In this document: positions 26,298-35,256 of the stretch, piece after piece | Layout: every line of letters begins with the position of its first letter | How positions within the stretch are numbered: position 1 is the first letter of the stretch | Assembly: GCA_013815685.1 (NCBI GenBank) | Contig: JACDFR010000035.1 | Location: 1 to 46,065, forward strand | Origin: Ramlibacter sp. | Lineage (GTDB): Bacteria; Pseudomonadota; Gammaproteobacteria; Burkholderiales; Burkholderiaceae_C | DNA length: 46,065 nucleotides | Direction: 5' to 3' | The notes under the pieces: generated by a model | The model's input: the letters and a program-made list of their open reading frames with translations, nothing else | The model's database searches: none | What the model was told of the DNA's origin: nothing | Made by a program: the position numbers and the translations under genes

Positions 26298-29200
26298 TCG
26301 CCCGGCTGATCCGCTGGTCGATCCTCAATCGCTTCCTGGTGCTGCTGGCCACGGTGGTGATCGCGGCCTGGGGCGTGTATTCCCTGCTCAGAACACCGCT
26401 GGACGCCTTGCCCGACCTGTCGGATGTGCAGGTCATCATCCGCACCACCTATCCCGGCCAGGCGCCGCAGATCGTCGAGAACCAGGTCACATATCCATTG
26501 ACTACCACCATGCTGTCGGTGCCGGGCGCCAAGACCGTTCGTGGTTATTCGTTCTTCGGCGATTCGTTCGTCTACGTACTCTTCGAGGACGGTACCGACC
26601 TGTACTGGGCGCGCTCACGGGTGCTGGAATACCTGAATCAGGTGCAGTCGCGCCTGCCGGCGGCGGCCAAGCCCTCGCTCGGTCCCGATGCGACGGGCGT
26701 GGGCTGGATCTACCAGTACGCACTGGTCGACCGCGGCAACACCATGGACACGGGCCAGCTGCGGGCCCTGCAGGACTGGTTCCTGAAGTACGAGCTCAAG
26801 AGCGTGCCCGATGTGGCGGAAGTGGCTTCGGTGGGCGGCATGGTGCGCCAATACCAGGTGGTGCTGGATCCCGACAAGCTGGCGGCCTACGCGATCCCGC
26901 ATACCAAGGTGGTCGAAGCGCTGCAGAAGTCCAACCAGGAGAGCGGCGGTTCCGTGCTGGAGCTCGGTGAAGCGGAATACATGGTCCGGGCCTCGGGCTA
27001 TCTGCAAACGCTGGACGATTTCCGTCAAGTACCCCTGATGACGACACCAGGCGGGGTCTCGGTGCGGCTGGGCGACGTGGCCCGCATCCAGATCGGCCCG
27101 GAGATGCGCCGCGGCATCGGCGAGCTGGACGGCGAGGGCGAAGCCACGGGCGGCGTGATCGTGATGCGCTCGGGCAAGAACGCGCTGAAAACCATTGCTG
27201 CCGTCAAGGCCAAGCTGCGGTCATTGCAGGCGAGCCTTCCGAAGGGGGTCGAGATCGTGCCGGTCTATGACCGCTCCAACCTCATCGAGCGAGCCGTCGA
27301 CAACCTCGCGTTCAAGCTGCTGGAAGAGTTCCTGGTCGTGGCGCTGGTGTGCTTTGCGTTCCTGTTCCACTTGCGTTCGGCTTTCGTGGCCATCGTCTCG
27401 CTGCCCCTGGGCATCCTGGCCGCCTTCATCGTCATGTATTACCAGGGCGTCAACGCCAACATCATGTCCCTGGGCGGCATCGCGATTGCGATCGGCGCCA
27501 TGGTCGATGCCGCGGTGGTGATGATCGAGAACGCCCACAAGCACCTTGAACACTGGACGCACGACCATCCGGATGAGAAGCTGGAGGGCGACGCCCGCTG
27601 GCGTGTGATCGGCGAATCGGCGGCCGAGGTAGGGCCGGCGTTGTTCTTCTCGCTGCTGATCATCACTCTGTCGTTCATCCCCGTGTTCACGCTGGAAGCC
27701 CAGGAGGGACGGCTGTTCTCGCCGCTGGCGTTTACCAAGACCTACGCGATGGCCGCGGCGGCGGGTCTTTCCGTCACCCTCATTCCGGTGCTCATGGGCT
27801 ACCTGATCCGCGGGCGCATCCCGGATGAACAAAGCAACCCGCTCAACCGCATCCTCATTGCCGGGTACCGGCCGTTGTTGAACGCCGTGCTGCGCGCGCC
27901 CAAGCTGACCTTGGCGATCGCCGGCCTGGTATTGGCCACCAGCTTATGGCCGCTGCTGCACATCGGGGGCGAGTTCATGCCGCGCCTGGACGAAGGCGAC
28001 CTCCTCTACATGCCCTCCGCGCTGCCGGGCCTGTCGGCCGGAAAGGCCGGCGAACTGCTGCAGCAAACCGACCGCCTGATCAAGACGGTTCCCGAGGTCG
28101 CCAGCGTCTATGGCAAGGCGGGCCGGGCCGAGACCGCCACCGATCCCGCGCCGCTGGAGATGTTCGAGACAACGATCCAGTTCAAGCCGCGCGAAGAATG
28201 GCGCGCGGGGATGACCACCGACAAGCTGGTCGAGGAACTGGACAGGATCGTCAAGGTGCCGGGGCTGACCAACATCTGGGTGCCGCCCATCCGCAACCGC
28301 ATCGACATGCTGGCCACCGGAATCAAGAGTCCCGTCGGCGTCAAGGTCGCCGGCATGGACCTTGCGGAGATCGACAGGGCCACGGCGGAAATCGAGAGAG
28401 TCCTCAAGGACGTGCCCGGAGTCACCAGTGCGCTGGCCGAACGCCTGACCGGCGGCCGCTATGTCGACGTGAATATCCGCCGTGACGCCGCAAGCCGCTT
28501 CGGCTTGAACATTGCCGATGTCCAGTCGGTCATCAGTTCGGCCGTGGGTGGCGAGAACGTGGGCGAAACCGTGGAGGGCCTGCAGCGGTTTCCGATCAAC
28601 GTGCGCTACCCGCGCGAAATCCGCGATTCGCTGGAAAAGCTTCGCAGCCTTCCCATCGTCACCGAACGCGGCGCCCGCCTGGTCCTCGGCGACGTGGCCG
28701 ATGTGCGCATCACCGACGGGCCGCCCATGCTGCGAAGTGAAAACGCGCGGCTGTCCGGCTGGGTGTACGTGGACATCCGGGGGCGCGACCTGCGCTCGGC
28801 TGTGCAGGACATGCAGCGTGTTGTGCGCGAAAAGGTGAAGCTGCCACCGGGCTATTCCGTCTCCTGGTCGGGCCAGTTCGAGTTCCTGGAGCGGGCGACG
28901 GCCAAGCTCAAGGTCGTGGTGCCATTTACCTTGTTGATCATCTTCGTGCTCCTGTACCTGACGTTCAAGCGCTTCGGCGAGGCCCTGCTCATCATGACGA
29001 CCCTGCCGCTCGCGCTGGTGGGCGGCATCTGGCTGTTGTACCTGCTCGGCTACAACCTGTCGGTCGCCGGTGCGGTCGGGTTCATTGCGCTGGCCGGCGT
29101 GTCGGCGGAGTTCGGCGTCATCATGCTCCTGTACCTGAAGAACGCCTGGAACGAGAAGCAGGCAAAGGGCAAGACCGGCCACGACGATTTGCTCGATGCG

Positions 29201-29452
29201 ATTCGCGAGGGCGCCGTCCTTCGGGTGCGGCCGAAGGCCATGACAGTCGCGGTCATCCTGGCCGGGCTGTTTCCCATCATGTGGGGCACGGGAACCGGCT
29301 CTGAAGTGATGCAGCGCATCGCCGCGCCCATGGTGGGCGGCATGATCACCGCGCCGTTGCTATCGATGTTCGTTGTTCCGGCCGCCTACTTGCTTATGCG
29401 CCGCCGCGGCGAAAGGCGCAACCAGCGGCTCGCGACCTTGGCGGCACCTTAA
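26294..29452 (+). CDS. cusA: CusA-type heavy-metal RND transporter
   Basis: A 1052-residue inner-membrane RND pump with twelve membrane segments, opening [20 protein letters not shown] and containing [34 protein letters not shown] and [17 protein letters not shown]. The three periplasmic methionines that bind Cu(I)/Ag(I) in E. coli CusA are conserved at the same numbers: M573 (LLYMPS), M623 (LEMFETT) and M672 (IDMLATG). It extrudes monovalent copper or silver from periplasm or cytoplasm through the CBA channel. It ends only seven bases from the convergent stop of the Spy-like gene. Confidence 0.97.
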   Translation: MIARLIRWSILNRFLVLLATVVIAAWGVYSLLRTPLDALPDLSDVQVIIRTTYPGQAPQIVENQVTYPLTTTMLSVPGAKTVRGYSFFGDSFVYVLFEDGTDLYWARSRVLEYLNQVQSRLPAAAKPSLGPDATGVGWIYQYALVDRGNTMDTGQLRALQDWFLKYELKSVPDVAEVASVGGMVRQYQVVLDPDKLAAYAIPHTKVVEALQKSNQESGGSVLELGEAEYMVRASGYLQTLDDFRQVPLMTTPGGVSVRLGDVARIQIGPEMRRGIGELDGEGEATGGVIVMRSGKNALKTIAAVKAKLRSLQASLPKGVEIVPVYDRSNLIERAVDNLAFKLLEEFLVVALVCFAFLFHLRSAFVAIVSLPLGILAAFIVMYYQGVNANIMSLGGIAIAIGAMVDAAVVMIENAHKHLEHWTHDHPDEKLEGDARWRVIGESAAEVGPALFFSLLIITLSFIPVFTLEAQEGRLFSPLAFTKTYAMAAAAGLSVTLIPVLMGYLIRGRIPDEQSNPLNRILIAGYRPLLNAVLRAPKLTLAIAGLVLATSLWPLLHIGGEFMPRLDEGDLLYMPSALPGLSAGKAGELLQQTDRLIKTVPEVASVYGKAGRAETATDPAPLEMFETTIQFKPREEWRAGMTTDKLVEELDRIVKVPGLTNIWVPPIRNRIDMLATGIKSPVGVKVAGMDLAEIDRATAEIERVLKDVPGVTSALAERLTGGRYVDVNIRRDAASRFGLNIADVQSVISSAVGGENVGETVEGLQRFPINVRYPREIRDSLEKLRSLPIVTERGARLVLGDVADVRITDGPPMLRSENARLSGWVYVDIRGRDLRSAVQDMQRVVREKVKLPPGYSVSWSGQFEFLERATAKLKVVVPFTLLIIFVLLYLTFKRFGEALLIMTTLPLALVGGIWLLYLLGYNLSVAGAVGFIALAGVSAEFGVIMLLYLKNAWNEKQAKGKTGHDDLLDAIREGAVLRVRPKAMTVAVILAGLFPIMWGTGTGSEVMQRIAAPMVGGMITAPLLSMFVVPAAYLLMRRRGERRNQRLATLAAP

Positions 29453-29459
29453 CCCCGGG

Positions 29460-29987
29460 CTATCGGCGATGCTGGTGGTTGCCCGCGGCGGCATACCCGC
29501 GCAGCGCCGAATAGTTCTGAATCTGGTGCTGGTTGAGCAAAGCGGTCTGTTCAAGATGGGTGCGCAGATGCTCCTCGCGTAACTGCCCTTGCAGTTTTCC
29601 GATTTCGGTCGTAAGCCGGACAAGTCCCGTGCCATCGATCTCGCGACTCACGAAAGCGCCGTCCAGCGCACGTTCAGCGGCAACCAGTTGAGCCCCAATC
29701 TGCCGCGCCCGCGCCTTGTGCTTGTCCAACAGGGCCTGGGTCGAATCCCTCTGATTGGAGGTAAGTGAAAGTGCACCGGCATTTTCCAGAACATGGGAGG
29801 GTCCTGGGTATCCGTTCAGTTCGGCCGCCTTTGCCAGGCCCATGCCTTGTCCCGCCAACAGGTCCGCCACCTCCGGCGCCGATAAGGACTTGATCTCGCG
29901 CTGCTGCTGGCCCGCATACGGCGTGTTTTGCCCCAACGCCGAAAAGACCATCAACCCGACGGCGACAACACCGGATGTTCTGTACAT
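29460..29987 (-). CDS. Spy/CpxP-like periplasmic protein
   Basis: A 175-residue protein with an N-terminal signal segment (MYRTSGVVAVGLMVFSALG). The mature part is mostly helical: LLAGQGMGLAKAAELNGYPG, then LSLTSNQRDSTQALLDKHK, which contains the LTxxQ motif of the Spy/CpxP family, and long amphipathic helices to the end. Members are periplasmic chaperones or metal-stress sensors. GGAG lies nine bases before the ATG. It faces the cus operon and is divergent from a Crp/Fnr regulator 67 bases away. A role in copper stress is inferred from position. Confidence 0.75.
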   Translation of the reverse strand: MYRTSGVVAVGLMVFSALGQNTPYAGQQQREIKSLSAPEVADLLAGQGMGLAKAAELNGYPGPSHVLENAGALSLTSNQRDSTQALLDKHKARARQIGAQLVAAERALDGAFVSREIDGTGLVRLTTEIGKLQGQLREEHLRTHLEQTALLNQHQIQNYSALRGYAAAGNHQHRR

Positions 29988-30042
29988 GACTACTGCTCCG
30001 TGGTGAAAAAGGCAAGTGTGCCGCTCCCCCCGTCGCGGACAT

Positions 30043-30056
30043 ATGATTCAGATCAT
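30043..30056. promoter_or_regulatory. FNR-like palindrome on the start codon of the Crp/Fnr gene
   Basis: ATGATTCAGATCAT is a perfect 5-base dyad with the TGAT-N4-ATCA core of FNR-family sites. It ends on the ATG at 30055 and lies between the Crp/Fnr regulator and the divergent Spy-like gene. It may mediate autoregulation. The site is short, so chance occurrence is possible. Confidence 0.45.
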
Positions 30057-30681
30057 GTCCATCAAAACGGAACCAGCGCAGGCGCCCGCCGAGGACTTCG
30101 GATTGTCCGGGCTTGCGCCCCAACTGCTGGCACAAGCGCGCGCCATGCAGCGCCCGGCGGGCACTGCGCTGTTTCGCAGCGGGCAGACACCGGCCCGGTT
30201 GTATTACGTCCGACGCGGAGAAGCTCTCATGCTAAGAGTCACTTCGTCGGGTGGGCCGGTGATTTTGCAGAGGGCAAGCCGGGGTTTCATCGCCGAGGCG
30301 AGCCTGACCAGTGCGCGCTACCACTGCGACGGCGTGTGTCGAACCGATTGCGAGCTGGTGGCGTTCCCGCTCATCGCGTTCCGGGAAGCGATCGATAGCG
30401 ACGAAGGAACACGTTGGGCATGGATCGGGTTGCTGAGTTCACAGGCGCGATCTCAGCGAACGCGAATCGAGCGGCACGCGCTCAAGACGATACGCGAGCG
30501 ATTGCACCATCTCGTTCTCACTGAGGGTTCGCCGGGGGGAGGCTACGAACTACCGGGCACAAGGTCTGAACTCGCAGGCGAACTCGGTGTGACTCCCGAA
30601 GCGCTTTATCGTTGCCTTGCGGCCCTGAAAAGAGAAGGCAGCGTGTCGGTACAGGGAAATCGACTTCTCTGGCAAGACTAG
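30055..30681 (+). CDS. Crp/Fnr-family transcriptional regulator with a Cys triplet
   Basis: A 208-residue regulator. The N-terminal cyclic-nucleotide-binding-like barrel is visible from about residue 30 (PAGTALFRSGQTPARLYYVRRGEALML). The C-terminal helix-turn-helix reads RSELAGELGVTPEALYRCLAALKREG, with Glu and Arg at the positions that FNR uses to read TGA. The barrel contains HCDGVCRTDC, three cysteines at C91, C95 and C99 spaced i, i+4, i+8, suited to a redox or metal ligand. The canonical N-terminal FNR iron-sulfur cysteines are absent. In-frame starts at 30016 (GTG) and 30043 (ATG) are also possible; none has a clear ribosome binding site. Its target is unknown. Confidence 0.8.
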   Translation: MSIKTEPAQAPAEDFGLSGLAPQLLAQARAMQRPAGTALFRSGQTPARLYYVRRGEALMLRVTSSGGPVILQRASRGFIAEASLTSARYHCDGVCRTDCELVAFPLIAFREAIDSDEGTRWAWIGLLSSQARSQRTRIERHALKTIRERLHHLVLTEGSPGGGYELPGTRSELAGELGVTPEALYRCLAALKREGSVSVQGNRLLWQD

Positions 30682-30873
30682 ATCACGACAGGCGCCCGGC
30701 CAGCTCAGCCAACGTCCTGCGGCCGCTGCCCAGGACCCGACAGTAAACCTGCATTTTTTTCACCTCCAGCCCCATGGATCTTCGGTTGCCCTCCGTCAGC
30801 ATCGCTATAGCCCGCACAATGGGATTTCACACCGCACTGGCGGCCTCGGAACTATTTAATTCAACCAAATCTC

Positions 30874-31698
30874 ATGCCTGTCTTGCGATCCTTCCTGTCC
30901 GTACTTGCATTGTTGAGCTGCGCGCCGACCTGGTCGCATGAATTCTGGCTGCAATCCACATCGTATTCGCCTCGGCTGCAGGCGGAGGTCGACCTCAGTG
31001 TGCACGTAGGCGAGTATTACGTCGGTGAACTGGTCGGGGTTACCGCAACGCACGCGGCGTCCGTGCGCGTGCTGTCTTCGACCGGCACGCAGGACCTGGC
31101 AAGCCGGATCCCGACGGGCAGCATGTTGCCGAGCCTTCGCCTGTCGTTCGCCAAGTCCGGAACGCACATGGTGACTTATGACAGCCATCCCAGCCAGGTC
31201 GTGCTTTCCGCGGACAAATTCCATGCGTACCTGCATGACGAAGGCCTGGATGCCGTGATCAGGCAGCGAGAGGCGGCGGGCACGGCCGCCTCTGCGGGCC
31301 GGGAGCGGTTTCGGCGCAACGCCAAGATCCTGCTTCGCGCCGGGGATCGTTCGGACTCGGTTTCACTTGCCGCTGCGGGGCAGCGCCTGGAAATCCTGGC
31401 GCTGGCCGACCCGTTGATCGGATTTGCCGGCGACCGGTTTCGGTTTCAGCTGCGATTCGAAGGCAAGGCCTTGGCGGGTGCGCTGGTGAAGGCCTGGCAC
31501 AAGAAGGACGGCCAAACGACTGTCATCCGCAGTACATCGGACGCGCTGGGACATGTGACCTTCGACCTCCCTTTCGCCGGGCCCTGGCTTCTGAACACTG
31601 TTCATATGCTCAGAACCACCGATGCTCCCGATGTGGACTGGGACAGCTTCTGGAGCAGCTTGACCTTCGAGGTCAAAGCCAGGGTGACGACGAGGTAG
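30874..31698 (+). CDS. DUF4198 domain periplasmic protein
   Basis: A 274-residue protein. A signal peptide (MPVLRSFLSVLALLSCAPTWS) is followed at once by HEFWLQS, the start typical of DUF4198 proteins, whose relatives include NikM-like parts of metal uptake systems. Later segments are VDLSVHVGEYYVGE, a HMVTYDSHPSQVVLSADKFHAYLHDEGLD core and a final domain with GKALAGALVKAWHKKDG and TSDALGHVTFDLPFAGPWLLN, which resembles an Ig-like fold. Its role may be metal handling in the periplasm, given the copper genes upstream. No enzymatic residues can be assigned. Confidence 0.75.
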   Translation: MPVLRSFLSVLALLSCAPTWSHEFWLQSTSYSPRLQAEVDLSVHVGEYYVGELVGVTATHAASVRVLSSTGTQDLASRIPTGSMLPSLRLSFAKSGTHMVTYDSHPSQVVLSADKFHAYLHDEGLDAVIRQREAAGTAASAGRERFRRNAKILLRAGDRSDSVSLAAAGQRLEILALADPLIGFAGDRFRFQLRFEGKALAGALVKAWHKKDGQTTVIRSTSDALGHVTFDLPFAGPWLLNTVHMLRTTDAPDVDWDSFWSSLTFEVKARVTTR

Positions 31699-31733
31699 GT
31701 CTGTCATGTCATTCAGCGCGAATCATTGCTAAA

Positions 31734-31764
31734 TCTATTCATCAATCTATTCTTTTTTCTATTC
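31734..31764. repeat. Three TCTATTC repeats with exact 12-base period
   Basis: TCTATTC occurs at 31734, 31746 and 31758, each 12 bases apart, in an AT-rich stretch. A short dyad (CTATT-N3-AATAG) follows at about 31804. The period is close to one helical turn, so the copies lie on one DNA face. It looks like an operator or iteron array upstream of the broken HipA-like gene. Confidence 0.5.
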
Positions 31765-31817
31765 AAATCTTCGAATTTCCCAGGTATCACTCTGTTAACT
31801 AGCTATTCAAAATAGGT

Positions 31818-32849
31818 TTGCTGTGGTTTCTCGCAGACATGCGCCCCCAGGGCTTCCTTGGCCGGGCATTTGCCCATTCGCAAAAAGAGCTGGGACTTGC
31901 AGAGAACCCTAACCATTGGACGGATGACGACGTTCTCAGAGCGCTTTGCCAAGCGGGAGTGGACCTTCCTGGAAATCTGATTGTGGGCGCCCGCTCCTTT
32001 GATCGCTTCATGCACGCGGGCCCGGCGGCCCCCGTGAGTCCAGATCGGTATCCGGACCTGGCAAACGCCGCTATGCACGGCGCCCTGCCCGGATCGTCTG
32101 CCGGCGGCGACCAGCCGAAGTTCTGCACGGTCCGCGAAACAGACGGCCAACACGTCATTGTCAAATTTTCGCCTGCGGGGGATTCCGCACCTGAGCTTCG
32201 CTGGGCCGATCTGCTGGTGTGCGAGCACTTGGCACTGCGCGTCTTGAGCGAGCGCGGCCACCGTGCTGCCGATACTCGAATCTTTATTGGCGGTGGCCGG
32301 ACGATGCTGGAAGTCGAACGCTTCGATCGCACCCCGCATGGGCGGATCGGCATGGTGTCACTGCTGGCCTTGACGCGGAATACATTGGCCAAATGGACAA
32401 CTGGGCCGCGTCAGCTGAGCGGATGGAAACCCGCGGGCTGCTGCGTCATGTTGACACTGACCGAATGCGGCTTTTGGAAGCGTACGGCCAGCTCATTGGC
32501 AATTCGGATCGCCATTACGGAACATCTCTTTGCTGATCGATCAGCGGGGCAGCTGGGAGCTGGCTCCCGCATATGACACCTTGCCGATGATTTATGCACC
32601 CGTTGCCGGCGAACTGGTCGAGCGTGAATATGATCCAGGCGCGCTCATGCCTTCTGCCGACACGCTGCGCGTTTGGCAGGACGCGCGGCGCCTGCCATCC
32701 AATTTTGGAGCAGGGTTGCCGCAGACGAGCGAGTTTCCGGGCCATTTCGCCAGATGGCAGAGCAACGCGCCCATAGCCTGGAGGCCGCTCGCGAGCCGTC
32801 CAGGCCCGGTGCGCAGGAACCCGTCTTTCAACGCGGACTGCCAAGCTAA
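31818..32849 (+). pseudogene. HipA/YjjJ-type serine/threonine kinase, N-terminally truncated and frameshifted three times
   Basis: The reading frame continues across three frame changes and ends at TAA 32847-32849. Part 1 has RPQGFLGRAFA, SAGGDQPKF and HVIVKFSPAGDSAPELRWADLL; part 2 has DAEYIGQMDNWAASAER and LIGNSDRHYG (catalytic N-x-D-x-x segment); part 3 has SWELAPAYDTLPMIYAP; part 4 has FWSRVAADERVSGPFRQMAE. Each change is a loss of one base near 32370, 32520 and 32693; the first and third look like GG reduced to G. Intact YjjJ-like kinases are about 440 residues; this encodes about 345, and no coding sequence for the missing N terminus is visible upstream. The rest of each frame is well preserved, so decay is recent or the deletions are sequencing errors. 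The first codon is a TTG and no real start is known. Confidence 0.8.
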
Positions 32850-33043
32850 TTGAAGCCGTGCTACGGCTGCGACCAAATTTCCTTCGGATGAGTGGCGGCT
32901 TCTTGATCCTGACCCCTGCCAGCCGTACCAGTGTAATTTCCAGGAATTCCGTCAAGCGGTTTTGATTTGGGTTTTCCGGGGGAACGTCAGTGGGGCGAAG
33001 GGCCTGGTGGTGCCGAAGTTGGCCAGCTAGCTGCGCAGCCGCC

Positions 33044-33733
33044 TTAGAGGCCTGCCAGTTTGCGCATTCTTTCCAACACGACCTCGACCCGAGCTTGGCT
33101 GGTCGCGTCACCCCGGAAGTGGGCAGGCAAAACGTCCAAGAAAACGTCGTCCGTGATGAGGCTTTCGAACTCGTCACGAAGGAAAGTTTCTGCCGGGCTT
33201 CCTGCAATCTCTTTCAAGATTTCTATTCGTCCATCTACCAAGTTGACGATGTCTTCCATGTCATGGAGAAGGTAATTGCCTTCTCCACGATTGTGGAAGG
33301 CGTCGAATTTCGTTGCCAGAAAGAGAGGCGCGGTAATCAGCCGGATCCGTTGTCCGCTTGGTAGCTCCGCAAACTGCGCGGTGGCGACAGCGGCCGGATA
33401 CCACTGGTTCGTTGAGTGCCCCAAGATGGACTTGCTGCTGGGCATTACATCCAGAATGAGGCTGCCGTTCTTCCATCGGCACATGTTCGTATCGTCGGCT
33501 GCTTCCTTAAAGCCGCAGGCCCGCAGCCGTTTAGCCGTCTTGTAGTACTCGGGAACGGACGCTACTTGAGCCACCATGTCAACGTCCACCGTTTCGCGGA
33601 CAGGTGGGCGAGCTGCGTCCGAAATGAGTAGCCCGACAGAGCAGCCGCCGACGAGGACCAACTCTTCCGTCAATGAGCCGAGCGCCTTAACAACCAACTC
33701 AAGGACGTTGATGTTCGGGTCTTTCGAATTCAT
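33044..33733 (-). CDS. AbiEii-like nucleotidyltransferase, candidate toxin
   Basis: A 229-residue protein with the nucleotidyltransferase motif ELVLVGGCSVG (G29-G30 and S32), a DVDMV pair (D50 and D52) and a third aspartate in LILDVMP (D95). Further on, FLATKFDAFHNRGEGNYLLHDMEDIVNLV matches the Lys and Arg/Asp region of AbiEii/MNT-type enzymes. All the expected catalytic residues are present. It overlaps by four bases the end of the winged-helix gene upstream (33730-33733), an organisation typical of antitoxin-toxin pairs. AbiEii proteins transfer nucleotides to targets such as tRNA; the target here is unknown. It is shorter than canonical AbiEii (about 300 residues). Confidence 0.75.
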   Translation of the reverse strand: MNSKDPNINVLELVVKALGSLTEELVLVGGCSVGLLISDAARPPVRETVDVDMVAQVASVPEYYKTAKRLRACGFKEAADDTNMCRWKNGSLILDVMPSSKSILGHSTNQWYPAAVATAQFAELPSGQRIRLITAPLFLATKFDAFHNRGEGNYLLHDMEDIVNLVDGRIEILKEIAGSPAETFLRDEFESLITDDVFLDVLPAHFRGDATSQARVEVVLERMRKLAGL

Positions 33734-34260
33734 GCGAGCTTCTCCTTGATCGCTGCCGCTGCGAGTTCGCGCTCCCGTGCCGCCCCCAGGCGGATCGCAT
33801 CCAAGAGAGCTAGCAGGTCATAGAGTTCCTTGTCTCGGTCAGCTGCACCGGGAACTGAACTGTGAAGCGGAACCACGGTTGGTCCCCACGCCAACCCATC
33901 TGCGTTGGGCCAAACTGGAGGGAGGACCTTCGACTGGTCAAAAAACGCTTGGAGCGCGGGGGCGCCTACGCTCGTCGGCGTGCCCCTTCCCGTAGACCCA
34001 AGAAAAGCCGGGAACGCGTACTTCGCCCCATGTATCAGGAACTCCTTCAAGGCACCTCGGATTGCCCGGACGGATCCGCCGGATCGTGAAAGCAGTCGGG
34101 CTTGTTCAGCCCTCTTGATCGAACCGTGAACCGCCGAGATAGCCATGCCTAGCTCCTCGGCCAAGGCGGCAAGCAAAAAGTCCCTGTTCCGATTCGCGGC
34201 CAACTTCACAGCGACCACCAAGTCCTGTGGCTTTAGGCTCATCTGTTTTTCTACGACCAT
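33730..34260 (-). CDS. Winged-helix protein, candidate antitoxin/regulator of the nucleotidyltransferase
   Basis: A 176-residue protein. Residues about 10-60 resemble a winged helix: KLAANRNRDFLLAALAEELG followed by MAISAVHGSIKRAEQARLLSRSG. The C-terminal half has no recognisable motif beyond amphipathic helices (ELYDLLALLDAIRLGAARERELAA). It precedes the nucleotidyltransferase gene with a four-base overlap, so the two are co-translated. By analogy with AbiEi-AbiEii pairs it would repress its own operon and neutralise or balance the partner. I did not recognise a named family. The start could also be the ATG at 34242. Confidence 0.65.
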   Translation of the reverse strand: MVVEKQMSLKPQDLVVAVKLAANRNRDFLLAALAEELGMAISAVHGSIKRAEQARLLSRSGGSVRAIRGALKEFLIHGAKYAFPAFLGSTGRGTPTSVGAPALQAFFDQSKVLPPVWPNADGLAWGPTVVPLHSSVPGAADRDKELYDLLALLDAIRLGAARERELAAAAIKEKLA

Positions 34261-34455
34261 AGCCTACTTTCTGTTTTCATGAATTTTGAATTTTGGCCTG
34301 GATCGCACCGATCCGCAAGATTTCCAAGTTCATGAATCACGAAAAGGTCCCCCGCACGTGTGTAGATCCTAGCCAAAACTTGTCGGCGTAATACAAATAC
34401 GATTTTCGTTTTTTTGGATTCGATTACGGTAATCTGCAAAACGTGTATATTCCCC

Positions 34456-34473
34456 GTATAACTTGCGTTATAC
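34456..34473. promoter_or_regulatory. Perfect inverted repeat upstream of the unknown 34495 gene
   Basis: GTATAACTTGCGTTATAC has perfect 6-base arms around a 6-base spacer, 21 bases before the ATG at 34495, in an AT-rich 234-base intergenic region shared with the divergent winged-helix gene. TTATAC could also serve as a -10-like element. It is a plausible operator for autoregulation of either gene. Confidence 0.5.
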
Positions 34474-34494
34474 TCAAAATTACAGGAGCCGCCC

Positions 34495-35256
34495 ATGCCA
34501 AACCACGTCGAAACCCGTAGGAAAAGCCCTAGAGCACCAACGATGGCTCTTGACGAAGCGCTTGAGCGGACGTTGAGAATCTACGAGAAAGACCGCTTGC
34601 ACCCAATCCCAACCGAGATTGCGGCCAAGCACATGGGCTACGCGAGCGCGAACAACGGCTCAGCTCTGCAATGCCTAGCTTCGCTGCGCTACTACGGGTT
34701 GCTCGATCGACCTCGGGACGGTGTTGTCGCGGTCAGCAAGGACGTAGAGGCTTTCAAGTTCGCACCAAGCGATGACTTGCGCAAGGCTTTCCTGCGGCGG
34801 TTCGTTAGCACGCCCCCGCTGTTTGCGGAATTGTTGGACCGCTCACACGGAGGCATGCCTTCTGATGAGAGTCTCCGGTACGAACTGATTCAGCGCGGCT
34901 TCATTCCAGCCAGCGCTGGCACGGTGGCGACCGTATTCAAGAGGTCCGTCGAGTTCGCTGCCGCCCTCAGCGCTCCTCCAACTTCGGCTTCGGCACTAGC
35001 AGCCGCACCTCAGGAGCCAACGCAGGATGACGATGAACCTCCCGCACTCGCCCCAGTAGCCCCTAAGCCGTCGGCGTCTGCGGCCTCTGAGCGCGGCGCA
35101 GGCATCGACGAGGCGGAGCATGACCGCATTCCTGTGCGGCTCTCTGGTGGAAGGCGGGCTTGGATCGTTGTGCCAGCGCTCTTCTACGACCGAGACAAGG
35201 AGCGACTGAAGGCGCAGATAGACCTCCTTCTGACCCAGGACGAAGAAGAGCTTTAA
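34495..35256 (+). CDS. Protein of unknown function with winged-helix-like N terminus
   Basis: A 253-residue protein. Residues about 18-150 form a helical region: ALDEALERTLRIYEKDRLHP, EIAAKHMGYASANNGSALQC, LASLRYYGLLDR and SDESLRYELIQRGFIPASAG. This pattern of two small helical blocks around PPLFAELLDRSHGGMPSDE recurs in an unnamed family that pairs a DNA-binding-like N terminus with a domain on replication or segregation-type elements. A Pro/Ala/Ser linker (150-200) follows, then RIPVRLSGGRRAWIVVPALF. GGAG lies in the sequence CAGGAG before the ATG. Composition is less GC-rich than the core genes, in line with an acquired island. No function is assigned. Confidence 0.6.
   Translation: MPNHVETRRKSPRAPTMALDEALERTLRIYEKDRLHPIPTEIAAKHMGYASANNGSALQCLASLRYYGLLDRPRDGVVAVSKDVEAFKFAPSDDLRKAFLRRFVSTPPLFAELLDRSHGGMPSDESLRYELIQRGFIPASAGTVATVFKRSVEFAAALSAPPTSASALAAAPQEPTQDDDEPPALAPVAPKPSASAASERGAGIDEAEHDRIPVRLSGGRRAWIVVPALFYDRDKERLKAQIDLLLTQDEEEL

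Noticed and set aside
30683..30775. Minus-strand 30-residue ORF with GGAGG before an internal ATG
   Set aside because: Too short to support; no homology could be judged and it lies in the gap between the Crp/Fnr and DUF4198 genes.
32850..33043. Possible insertion-sequence fragment on the minus strand between kinase pseudogene and NTase
   Set aside because: The translated stretch has no transposase motif and no terminal repeats were found.
32515..33207. Long minus-strand ORF across the kinase pseudogene and the NTase end
   Set aside because: Basic, low-complexity translation that is antisense to the pseudogene and overlaps the 3-prime end of the NTase gene; it does not resemble a protein family.
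34251..34496. Minus-strand ORF of 81 residues in the intergenic region upstream of the winged-helix gene
   Set aside because: It covers the AT-rich promoter region, the palindrome and the ribosome binding site of the 34495 gene, overlaps the start of the winged-helix gene, and has no recognisable motif.
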